From Forficula auricularia (Eukaryota > Arthropoda > Insecta > Dermaptera > Forficulidae): a DNA stretch of 64,000 bases. The stretch lies in NCBI GenBank assembly GCA_024734495.1, contig JALMQS010000187.1, forward strand, positions 18,166,455 to 18,230,454, in the 5' to 3' direction. Under the pieces are notes generated by a model. The model saw only the letters and a program-made list of their open reading frames with translations. It was not told where the DNA came from and did no database searches. Position numbers and translations under genes: made by a program. Shown here in pieces: positions 55,126 through 64,000 of the stretch; within the stretch, counting starts at the first letter, position 1; every line of letters begins with the position of its first letter.

Positions 55126-55305
55126 ATATTAATAAATGAATTTAACTTTTAAGGACCAATCATAGATTTTAGAGAAAATATTTTTAAATTGCATATCAGA
55201 GAGGTTCGTCCCCTTAGGAATCGAACCTATCTGATATGCAATGACAAAAATATTTTCTCTAAAATCTATGATTGGTCCTTAAAAGTTAAATTCATTTATT
55301 AAAAT
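55126..55305. mobile_element. T2: tRNA-headed SINE arranged as inverted repeat
   Basis: Arms 55126-55208 and 55229-55303 are near-perfect inverted copies (ATGAATTTAACTTTTAAGGA; AGAGAAAATATTTT). The ~20-bp centre, on the minus strand, is only the end of a tRNA-like head: AGGTTCGATTCCTAAGGGG. The body after the head matches T1 (CTCTGATAT, CAATTTAA, TCTATAAAATC-like text). Confidence 0.8.
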
Positions 55306-55526
55306 ATTAATGTTCTGCGTTACCAAATGGACTGATAGTGATGCTAAAACGCTTTGGATCAAAACAGTGTTATGAAAATAAAGCCATCGCTAAAACACGG
55401 CTATGTCAATTTGCTCTTATTTTTAAAACGTTCTCGTATATTAACAATGAAATTGTAGAACTCAGGTTATAGTTTTAACGTGACGAATCCGCGTTCATTG
55501 AACCTGCGTTAAAAGGTTGCTACCTG

Positions 55527-55558
<32 letters not shown>

Positions 55559-56131
55559 AGGATTAGTGAAATAATTTTAAAATTTAATTTTTACATTTTT
55601 ACTGTCCGCTTTATATATAATTAAATTAGATAAGCTCTATATTTTTTTTAACTTTGTTGCTCAGGTTAATGATTTCGATGTTTTTATATTTTTTTCTATT
55701 ATAGACCACATAGGGTTGAAAAAATTCAGTTGAAAAAAAAACTTTAATGAAAGTTTCAATCTGTCGGATTCTAATAAAACGACGATGATTCAGACCTTAC
55801 TTCTGTGCTCGTTATTAAGTGTATCGTCCATGGTAGTTTAGTATGGCAGTGAAGTCGTAAACAAATTCCAATTATGTTTCGTGTTTCCCATTTGAAATTG
55901 ATTCCACCGATCTATTAACTTTTTTTTTTTTTTTTAATGGATTCTTTACAATTAATTTGCCGATAAGATTGTTCGTTGGGCATTTTTCAATTTTGTTAAT
56001 TTATGACTTTTAGGGGTGACTGGGGTTCATTGGCGTGTTATCAAAACAAAATATCTGAAGGCCTATAAACTGTTGTAATTAGTTGGTACAAGCAATGAAT
56101 CAGAGCATGGGGCGCGATGTAATTAAAAAAT
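55306..56131. other. AT-rich stretch, no gene seen
   Basis: TA microsatellite at 55525-55559. Nothing else supportable. Confidence 0.5.
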
Positions 56132-56275
56132 GAAATTCTGGCTGACTTTTATTTTCAAAATCTGTGAATTATATCGCAATGACATATTACGCCACTGAAC
56201 TATAATCAAACGGCGTGGCCTTATTTCATTTGGTCCCGTGTTTGACAATGATTGTAAATCCGAACTGCCTATTTT
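56132..56275 (+). repeat. Paired direct repeat J, copy 1
   Basis: GAATTATATCGCAATGACAT, TACTGAACTATAATCAAA-like text and GTGTTTGACAATGATTGTAA match 58325-58470 at about 80%. Confidence 0.75.
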
Positions 56276-57025
56276 TTTTATTATTTTTTTTTTTTTGTGA
56301 GCCCTGTTTTTGTTAAAAAGTGACTTTGCTACCGATCTTCGTGCTTCACAACATCCTCTCCTCAGAAAAACAATTTCCTAGAAGACTAAGCTCAACTCTT
56401 TTATAATTAAACTCGTCTCAATTAATCATAACAAATAGATAACTAATATTAGTTCCGATTCAAAACTTTTTGTAGATCAGTTGATCAGAGCTTACCGCTA
56501 GATACTTATGAAATCCGGGCTTCTGCTCGACCTTCTGTGGTCCTGCTGCTTATAAAATGATTTTATTTTCTAATTTTATTTGATATTCCACCTCAAGTCT
56601 TTATTTTCTAGCTGGAAGTGCTGTAATTAATTGAGCTAATTATCTTTATAGCCAAGCCACTTTAAGAACCAGAAAAAATGATTCCAAAATTTTAATTGTA
56701 ATGAATTATTGACGATGCCATCTAGGATTAAATTGGTTTCGGAAACTCTTTTAGCTTAGCTGATTTAAGCTTCTTGGCGGATACATCATTAGATCGCCTA
56801 TTTGAGTCTCTGCTGATGACTAAAAGTTTTCACATTCAGGTCCCCATATATTTCCAAAACAAATAATCGATTATATTTCGGGCATTGAAACTTTAGAATT
56901 ACCATTGGAAAACTCAGAAAAATCTAATCGTTATGTGGACAATTCCCGGACGGTTTATTTCTAATGAGATGGAAATTGGTATATTCTTTTTTCTACATGT
57001 ATCACCTTGGTAGCTCAAATAGTCT
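56276..57025. other. Unique stretch, no gene seen
   Basis: Nothing recognisable; composition slightly less AT-biased than the neighbours. Confidence 0.45.
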
Positions 57026-57262
57026 ACAAATGAACATAGGTCCTATTTCAATTCTTTAGAGAACTAGAGCTAATCAAATTATTTGAACCTTACAGGTCCG
57101 GATTGCTAATTTTAGCACTCTGGTTCGATTCCCGATGAGGTAAAAACAACCCTTCTGACATATAATTGAAAATAATTCATTTCTTCTCCGATCGTATAAA
57201 TGAAAAAGTCACCTGTAGTTCTGTAAAGGTATGAAATAGGACCTATGTTCATTTGTCATTTT
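57026..57262. mobile_element. T4: tRNA-headed SINE with inverted flanks
   Basis: ACATAGGTCCTATTTCAATT at 57035 pairs with AAATAGGACCTATGTTCATT at 57234-57255. Between them the plus strand has a tRNA-like end (GGATTGCTAATTTTAGCACT, CTGGTTCGATTCCC) and body ACAACCCTTCTGACATATAA. Confidence 0.6.
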
Positions 57263-57711
57263 TTACTTGAAATGACCACCCAACAATTTTCCAAATTATT
57301 TTGTATTCGATGTCATTCACCCTGAATATATCATAAAGCACACACATATATTAAATAAAAAAATATTTTGACGTGGAATAGAGTACGTCTTTGCCTGCGA
57401 GTATGTATGGGGTATAAATTGAGAAAATCGATAGTTGTTGCGCCAAGGGCTTTGGGCGCTAGCGTAGTAATATATTTTTTAATTCCGCCTTCCTGTTAGA
57501 AGTGAAGTATCAGTATTATATTTTAAAAATAAATTGATAGTTTTATTGAATGAATTATCAACAATTATTTACAAAAACCATCTCAAAACGTTTAAAGAAA
57601 ATTAAAATTTTTCCAGAGAAATTTTCCTTGAAAATTTAAAAAATATCTGAAAAGAATTTATTTTTAAAATTTCATGATATATCTTAAAATAACCGTCTAT
57701 ATTAGACGTTA
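57263..57711. other. AT-rich stretch, no gene seen
   Basis: Nothing recognisable. Confidence 0.5.
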
Positions 57712-57834
57712 TGATTATTGAATTTTTGTTTCTTCAAATTTCGATCATTTCAAAATTAAACATTTTGTAAATTTCAAAAATCGTTTAATTTTAAAAATGA
57801 TCGAAATTTTTTAAATAACAAAAATTCAATTATT
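57712..57834. repeat. Hairpin with ~48-bp arms
   Basis: ATTATTGAATTTTTGTTTCT ... AATTTCGATCATTTCAAAAT (57711-57757) pairs with ATTTTAAAAATGATCGAAAT ... AACAAAAATTCAATTATT (57787-57834) around a ~28-base loop. Confidence 0.7.
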
Positions 57835-57889
57835 AAAAGATCCGATTAGACTGTTTATACGATAGCTTTATGATACATATATATTAATA

Positions 57890-58160
57890 AAATAGAATTT
57901 TCCGTCTGTAGGTCAAGCTTGAATCATATGCCAATAGATGGCAGTGCTGCCGCTTGAATTATTTATTATATAGTCAGGGTGAGTTTACTAGGGTGGAGGG
58001 TAATCAGAGGCGGGGAAGAAGTTTCAGGGGTTGGGGAGAGGGTCAGGGGGTATGAAGTGGTTGGAGGTGAAGGAGGGGGGGGTGTTCAAGTGAATGGGGG
58101 TCTAGTAGGCGAAGCCCTTTGGGTAGCAAGCGGCCCGCCAAAGGCGGGCTTCGCAGCTAG
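57890..58160 (+). mobile_element. Short Helitron-like element
   Basis: 3' end: hairpin GCCCGCCAAAGGCGGGC (58133-58149), then TTCGCAG and CTAG (58157-58160) followed by T. The 5' end is tentative, near TTTTCCGTCTGTAGGTCAAG at 57897. The interior is G-rich (57975-58110), like family F inner sequence. No protein. Confidence 0.5.
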
Positions 58161-58324
58161 TTGATTATAAAGGAACCATCTTTCAAATTTTCAAATGACG
58201 AAGGGGGCATTTCTCACGAAAATTTTTGATTTTCTATTACTCGATTGGAGATTGTTTCCCTAAAGAGAAATCAATGGAAAAAAAATTCATGTATTAAATT
58301 CGTTCTGTGTATAAAAAAAACTTC

Positions 58325-58470
58325 AGGTTGACTTTTTTATCAAAATCTGTAAATTATATCGCATTGACGTATTAAGCTACTGAACTCTAATCAAAAGCGA
58401 CGGCCTTATTTCATTCATTTGCTGCCGTGTTTGACAATGATTGTAAAACCTAGCGGCCGTTTTTTTCCAC
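58325..58470 (+). repeat. Paired direct repeat J, copy 2
   Basis: AAATTATATCGCATTGACGT, CTACTGAACTCTAATCAAAA and GTGTTTGACAATGATTGTAA; partner of 56132-56275. Confidence 0.75.
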
Positions 58471-59534
58471 CCCTTCTTTGCTACACCATCGTTTGCTACC
58501 GTCTTTTTACCCGACCACCTTCGCGCGCAGCAAGGTAATTTTTAGAAGCACCAGCTCAAGGGCTTAATGTAAGCTTGTGAATGAAATGTTCGTCGACCAG
58601 CTCTCCTGGATCTCTCGTTGAATTTAAATTTTAATAAGCCTTTTTTTTTTTTATTCCAAAGGTATCTCAGGAGGTAAATTCACTCATTTTGATCATCATC
58701 CCCTTGTTGGAATTATAGTTGTTTTACGAAATTAATTTTTCATCCGGGCACGGAAGTAAAAAAAAAAAAAAAAAAGTAAAAGGCCAACGATCGATTGGAT
58801 GCATTCCGTGAAAATGAGACATGTGCCAAAGGGAAAGAAAAAAAAATCAAACGCCAGAGCTGAAAAAAGAAAAAAACGAGTAGAATGTAGAGAGTGTAGA
58901 AAGAGAAGAAAAAAAGAAGAAAAAGAGAAAATATCTCTCTCGTGATAATATATTGAAACAATTTGCAAAGTCAAATATCATTGTTTTACATTTTATCTTG
59001 AAATTGAAGGGAAGTAAGTCGCTGGCGGCGTTTAAATAGAATTAGAGCCCGGGGGCCTTGTCTTGAGGAAGAAGAGGCGAGCCAGGCAGCCAGGCTAGCG
59101 GCTGCCAGAGAGCCAGAGAGCCAGAGAGCCAGAGAGCCAGAGAGCCAGACCCAGCTACAGAGACGGATATTAAATCAAAGATTCCAACAATCCGACTAGC
59201 GCGATTTTTTAACATTTTAATTTGAATTAAGTAAAATGGAATTCAAAGTGGAGGAATATTTCAAATGGAGTTTATACGATTGCAGTTGAAGGGGAGGGTG
59301 AAAGAAAGGGGGGGCAGGGGTGCAAAGAGGGAGAGAAAAAGAAAAAATACAGACGATTTATTATCAGTTCATTTGGAGGCAAAAACGAGTCAATATGAAT
59401 GAAAACAAAAAATGAGATATTTTGTCGAATGATATTATTCTAGCGATTCAGCTTAGCTTTTTTTCTAGCGGTTGATGTACCAATACCAAAACATGTTAAT
59501 TTATTAAAATTGTTGATCAAAATACACATTCTAA
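58471..59534. other. Unique stretch with simple repeats
   Basis: A 10-bp tandem GAGAGCCAGA, about five copies, lies at 59104-59149. A/G-rich sequence runs from 58755 to 58935 and 59285-59345. 59040-59210 is G/C-richer. No frame that I can support. Confidence 0.5.
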
Positions 59535-60523
59535 CGGCCAGTTTCATAAAAATAGGATGACACTATGCTAGGGAAGACCCTGGAGTTAGCTCTCGAAATG
59601 TGTTCATAAAAAAAAAGAGAGGGTGTTCTCAAACTTAACCCTCCTATATTTTACTCTCCGAAATTGATTGGTTAATCTTTATCCTGAGGATATCCCTGTG
59701 TTTATTTACAATAGAAAAACATTTTATAGGTTAGAGTTTTAAATCAAAATAATTTTAAAACAAATCGTTATATTATTTATTTTTATAATATCATTATTAT
59801 TTTTATATAATATTAAATATATCCAAATATACCTAATACATGTATATAGAATTTTAATTTATGTTAACACGGAACTAGAACAAAAAATTTATTATTTATA
59901 TTTTTTAAGAGTAAATATATAATAAATTAAATTAAAAATAATTTCAAACTAAAATCGAAGAAAGCAGATATTTCTAATAAAATAGTTTCGTAATTAAAAG
60001 GAGATATATTAATTGCTAAAGGGTCAAAAATTAAGAGGGGGAGGGTCTTTCGTATATAATTATAAATTATTCTATTAAATATTAAATATAAGAAAGGGGA
60101 CCGGTGTATGGTAAAATCATGCGGATGGCCACATCAGTTTATTTTGAATTTAATTTTAATTATAAGATATATTGTTTAAAAGTAATTATATAGAATCCAA
60201 ATCTTAAATAATACTTACAAAATAACCTTAAGATCAATTTTATATTATTTTTTATTTAATTATTCCTGTTTCTACATATAAATTCGTTTTTGGAAAAAAA
60301 ATATGTTTTTTTTTTGTTTTTTTTTTATATAAAAATTACTAAAATGCAGGGAATTTCGCCGTTGCCAAAATATTTTTCTTAGTAGTTAGTTAACTCGATC
60401 CCTATTTTGTTTTATCAAAATCATATTGTTTGGAACTCCAGGCTAACTATCAACCCAGAGTTGAGTAAGCCGAGGATTATTTTTTATTATATTTTATTAT
60501 TTTTTTTATGAAATTGGCCCTAA
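59532..60523. mobile_element. Harbinger-like MITE with TAA target duplication
   Basis: Ends CGGCCAGTTTCATAAAAA (59535) and the complement of TTTTATGAAATTGGCCC (ending 60520), flanked by TAA on both sides (59532-59534 and 60521-60523). Inner motifs CCTGGAGTTA and CTCAACTCTGGGTTG resemble PIF/Harbinger MITE ends. A family A fragment (60025-60142) sits inside. No transposase. Confidence 0.65.
60025..60142 (+). repeat. Family A fragment nested in the MITE
   Basis: GGTCAAAAATTAAGAGGGGG, then GTGTATGGTAAAATCATGCG and GATGGCCACATCAG, matching the G-rich unit and outer end of family A. Confidence 0.65.
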
Positions 60524-60564
60524 GAAAATACCAAGAATGTTGTTGGAGATCAGTGCTAGGATGA

Positions 60565-60965
60565 TATTCAGTGGGTTGAAGGTGTTATATCAGCCAGCAG
60601 GATGCACTGGGTACAATAAAATTCACAAAGTAAAAACGTTTAGGCCTAAATTTTATTCGGCCATCTTCGGCTATTGGGAATTATACACATAATTACAATA
60701 GATACGCACATGTGATTGAACCAAGAAATTTAACTTCATGTAGTTTGTGCCTAAGGTTTAGAGATGAATCTTGGGCGCAAGCACGACACAAACTGCAAGA
60801 AGTTAAATTTCATTGGTGACAAAACTAGGTTCAATCACATGTGCGTATTGTAATATGTGTATAATTTCCAATAACTGAAGATGGCCCAAATTTAGGCCGA
60901 ACGTTTTACTTTGGGAATTTAATTGTACCCGGTGCATCCCTATGGGCCTGATACAACTCAGAGTT
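60565..60965. repeat. Inverted pair of Penelope-type ends
   Basis: 60575-60735 is the reverse complement, with mismatches, of 60790-60955. The plus member reads CTGAAGATGGCCCAAATTTA, GGCCGAACGTTTTACTTT; the minus member reads CCGAAGATGGCCGAATAAAA, TTTAGGCCTAAACGTTTTTA. The GGCC/GGCC stem is kept on both sides. No coding sequence. Confidence 0.7.
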
Positions 60966-61019
60966 CAATCCAGTAAAAATTACAAGAGGCTGTCAGCTGT
61001 CATCTATTAGATCTGAGAT

Positions 61020-61150
61020 ATAATTAATCATTTTTAATTAAATAATATATCAGAAGGGTCGTTTTTAACCCCTTGGGAATTGAACCCGAGTGCCAAAATT
61101 AGCAATCCAGGCCAATTGGCTACCATGAGAGTTGAATCCCTCTCTGACGC
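61020..61150 (-). mobile_element. T5: tRNA-headed SINE fragment
   Basis: Minus strand: GTAGCCAATTGGCCTGGATT, GCTAATTTTGGCACTCGGGT, TCAATTCCCAAGGGG, then AACGACCCTTCTGATATATT. Same head and body start as T4. No clear inverted copy. Confidence 0.65.
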
Positions 61151-61299
61151 ATTTATCGCGCTAAATATTTAACACAAAGATATAAATCTTCATTTCTAAT
61201 ATTTCGCGTAATGGCGATTCTAAATTTAACCATTTGCACTCCGAGCCATTTTTACTATTACCTACCAGCACTATTTATCACGGCAGGGAAGTTTGAAAA

Positions 61300-61512
61300 T
61301 CTTGTTTTTTCTTTAAAAAAAAATCCAACTCGAATAATTTTGTAGATATAATCGGTGGACCCCTAGGGAACTTTATAAATGCAAAAACCAATACCCAAAT
61401 TTGGGGGATTGGGGGCAAAACTGAAAATTTGTACCAAACTCAATAATTTTTGTATACATAATCTCTGTAACCATAGGGAATAGAAATGCTAAAATAACTA
61501 TAGTAGAGCAGC
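61300..61512 (+). repeat. Family A internal units, diverged
   Basis: Two units: TAATCGGTGGACCCCTAGGG with ATGCAAAAACC, then ATACATAATCTCTGTAACCA with AAATGCTAAAATAAC. Element ends are missing. Confidence 0.55.
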
Positions 61513-61779
61513 GTTAAAGCTCGTTGAAGTTAACCATCGATTTTTAGGGTTTCGTTTAAAAAGTAAAACGGAGCCAACGGAGTCAAGGCTTGCATTGCAC
61601 TGGTACCTCAGCTGAAGCCAACGGAGTGCAAACGGGTGAATATATATATGTAGTTTATAAAAATGGTTGAATGTTTCGATTTAAAAGAAATTCAAAACTC
61701 GAAAGACAATGGAACAACTTTACCCAAATTAAATATAATTAATTAAAACAGGAACAGTGGTGTAATTCGACTTGACAAT

Positions 61780-62172
61780 AAATAAAACAGATTTTTTATT
61801 AAATTGGCCAGACGATTGTCGATTTAAATGATTCCCAATGGCCTCAATCGATCAAAAGACAATTCCACTATGCGACGAAACATTTTTAATCTTTTTGTTA
61901 TGCAACTACAATACATTCTTTGATATCTCAACTATTCAACAATCTTGAACCTTTTTCTTCTTTCAACAATTAAAAAAGGTTCAAGATTGTTGAATAATTA
62001 ATAATAATAATAGAATGTATTGTAGCTATAATAAAAACGATTAAAGTTTCGCTCGCATAGTGGAATTGTCTTTTGACAAAGAGTGATAGATTGGGCCAAC
62101 TGATGAAGTCGAAATAAATCGACGAAACTCTGGCCCATTTAATAAAAAACTCTATTTTTATTTATTGTCCGA
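61780..62172. repeat. Inverted pair of Penelope-type ends with structured motif
   Basis: 61783-61975 and 61976-62172 are inverted copies (GTTTCG ... CGCATAGTGGAATTGTCTTT; AATAAATAAAACAG against CTATTTTTATTTATTG). The plus member reads GGGCCAACTGATGAAGTCGA, AATAAATCGACGAAACTCTG, GCCC: CTGATGA, one A, a 5-bp stem (GTCGA/TCGAC), then GAAAC, enclosed by GGGCCA/TGGCCC. Confidence 0.7.
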
Positions 62173-63029
62173 TTCCCCGCTATCCCCGTTTTAATTAATA
62201 CTTATTATGGATGCGAGTGATATACCATTAAATACAATATCTAATTGAAATAAATAGAGGACATACTATAAGAGAAGTGATGAATAAGATAAACAAAAGA
62301 CCCGGAAAAAAGTGAAGAAACAGGAACAAGAAACAAAAAACCCATGGTCCAAAAAATTCTTCAAATGTATTTAAAAAAATGTTGTTAATTTGTAAATATT
62401 GTGTGAAAAATTTTATAAATATAATATAATAGTAAGTAAGTTGCCTTCTGGTTGCAAAGTAAAATTGACATTTTTATCTGATTTTAAAATTAAAATTATT
62501 ATTAATATATCGATTTTAACTAAAGGAAAAATTTCCGAGAAACGCTCTGTCTGCCAGGTGGTATTAAGAAACAGATCGCCATTTTATCTAGAGATGTTTT
62601 TCAGTCGAAACTCCGAAAGAAATATTATATTCAGACTAAATCTGTGTTTTAATGAATTGTCACAGTGAATGGAAAACCCTCTTGAAATTTTCGTTAAATA
62701 TTGATAGAATTGCAGTTTTGTTCAAAAAGTTTACACTAGTCTAAAAGTGAATAATGTTCCTACTATGTAATATTGTAGGATTAAAGTGTTTAGAAGCCTT
62801 TGAAATAAATAAAATAAAAATAATAGAATTTGCCTTGATGGGGATCATATTTTATTATTATTTCTGAAAAATATAAATCATATTGAAGACATTTCAATTA
62901 CTAAATTTACTTTTCTTTTCAAGAATAACATTGCATAAAATACACGTTAAATATTCATAATATCTTAAATGTATCCTATATATTCATGAACATGTAAAAA
63001 GTATTCACACTTGTTAGATATTAAAAATA

Positions 63030-63032
<3 letters not shown>
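62173..63032. other. AT-rich stretch, no gene seen
   Basis: An 89-codon plus frame (62399-62668) is unrecognised and AT-driven. Confidence 0.45.

Positions 63033-63069
<37 letters not shown>
63033..63069. repeat. (AT)n microsatellite, about 18 units
   Basis: Uninterrupted AT dinucleotide run. Confidence 0.95.
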
Positions 63070-63072
<3 letters not shown>

Positions 63073-63111
63073 CCTATGTGTAATTTATGACATCTATATA
63101 ATAATATGATT

Positions 63112-63222
63112 TCATTTTTTAACAAAATTTTCTTTTTCTTTTCAGGTAAGTATCATCTTTGAATTTCTTCAATTCCTTTCGCCAATAGCTAAACCGATGA
63201 AATCCAGAAATGAATGGTAAGA
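63112..63222 (+). promoter_or_regulatory. Candidate recursive-splicing site 2 with possible 71-nt exon
   Basis: A branch-like TTTTTTAAC, then ATTTTCTTTTTCTTTTCAG ending at 63145, runs straight into GTAAGTAT, a consensus donor, at 63146. Downstream GAATG|GTAAGA gives a second donor at 63217. The 71 nt between are open in one frame (VSIIFEFLQFLSPIAKPMKS and on). It may be a ratchet point, a ratchet point with its short exon, or a normal short exon that begins GTAAGT. Confidence 0.5.
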
Positions 63223-63764
63223 AACTATTTCTTTTTTTGAAACACATTCATTATAACTTATAACTATGAAACATAGTTGCTAGGTTATTATTTAACTATA
63301 TATGTTTTTTTTAAACTACCCCTTGAACCTTCCTATATTTATAAATATATCGGGCTCATTTTTCCGTAGTTAAAAAATAAAAATATAAAATTGATATAAT
63401 TTATAAAGTTTGTGACAGTATATTAATTTTTAGAAATTTGCCTTCAATATCTTTTCTCCTCAATTAGAACTTTTCATAATAAAATCTCCATATTAATTGA
63501 CATTACTATTTATTTGGCCTCAAATTTTACAGTCCGTTTAGGCAGATCCTATTTTGTATGATATTTTTATATATGAAAATAAGTGAGTCGACTTAAATTC
63601 TTTTATCTACAAGAGTTAAAGGCTAAACTCGGACTTTTCCATTTTACTCACCATCGTCATCACGATCATGATGATAGGTATGGAACACTTTGATTTAGCC
63701 GATGCCTAATTATCTTATGATTCATGTTTTGAATTGATAAAGGATTGACAGAAATAGATAAGTA
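63223..63764. other. AT-rich stretch, no gene seen
   Basis: Nothing recognisable. Confidence 0.5.
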
Positions 63765-63925
63765 ATAAAAAATATGCTTTTATTTTATAAATTTGAACGA
63801 ACATAATAGCATCTATTTACCAGGAGAGACTGTAGGGTAGACATTGTCTATTTTTTCGGAGTCTATTCAGTTGCATAAGTAAAAGGGGTGTTATGTTTTA
63901 AAAATGAATTGATTCTAAAAGGAAA
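63765..63925 (+). repeat. Dispersed repeat I, copy 2
   Basis: GGTAGACATTGTCTATTTTT, GTTGCATAAGTAAAAGGGG and AAATGAATTGATTCTAAAAG match 37655-37800 in order and spacing. Confidence 0.7.
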
Positions 63926-64000
63926 TGATGATGATGCTGCTTAGGCCATAATATTAGCTTATATTCTCATATATAGTGTGGGCCATCTAACTTTTGGAAT

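Noticed and set aside
58732..58974. Phenylalanine-rich membrane protein on the minus strand
   Set aside because: Produced by an A/G-rich plus strand; two overlapping frames give equally low-complexity text.

Overview
This window looks like AT-rich, repeat-dense nuclear DNA from an animal, most likely an arthropod. The transposon repertoire suggests this: a Penelope-like GIY-YIG fragment, a Mutator-like N-terminal fragment, a non-LTR reverse transcriptase, a hAT fragment, Helitron-like ends and tRNA-derived SINEs. The species cannot be fixed from the sequence. I found no complete host gene, no rRNA and no free-standing tRNA gene. Three runs of exactly 100 N (12849-12948, 24384-24483, 41463-41562) are assembly gaps. 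Two plus-strand sites where a pyrimidine tract and CAG run directly into GTAA (18008/18009 and 63145/63146) look like recursive-splicing sites. They hint that much of the window lies in a very long intron of a plus-strand gene, but this is inference.

Layout. 0-8 kb: pieces of families C, F and FB, a 20-bp minisatellite split around tRNA-like sequence, three copies of family A, a truncated Mutator-like coding fragment (minus strand) and a Helitron-like F copy. 8-12.7 kb: a SINE, a TIR element, a broken non-LTR reverse transcriptase with a tRNA-cored inverted repeat between its halves, a full-length SINE with target duplication, and a hAT transposase remnant. 12.9-16.2 kb: a 3.2-kb foldback element with ~740-bp arms and a 119-120-bp tandem array. 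16.8-18 kb: family A and a unique stretch ending in a splice-like site. 18.0-26.4 kb: four of the five hairpin-bearing C elements, a Penelope-like element with inverted terminal copies and a 12-bp target duplication, and a smaller foldback element. 26.4-45 kb: mostly unique AT-rich DNA with SINEs, Helitron-like ends, inverted Penelope-type ends and two possible coding islands (40.26-40.63 and 41.56-41.78 kb). 45-64 kb: scattered repeats, two tandem arrays, a Harbinger-like MITE, two more inverted Penelope-type terminal pairs and the stronger splice-like site at 63.1 kb.

A theme runs through the window: many repeat families here are arranged as long inverted repeats (Penelope ends, SINE bodies, C elements, foldback elements). 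Any read-through transcript would fold into long double-stranded hairpins. The Penelope-type pairs share a short motif (CTGANGA, one base, a small stem-loop, GAAAC) that resembles a hammerhead ribozyme core but has one extra base. One of the five C elements carries its hairpin loop in the opposite orientation to the other four. Family names A, B/FB, C, F, G, H, I, R and T are local labels used here only.
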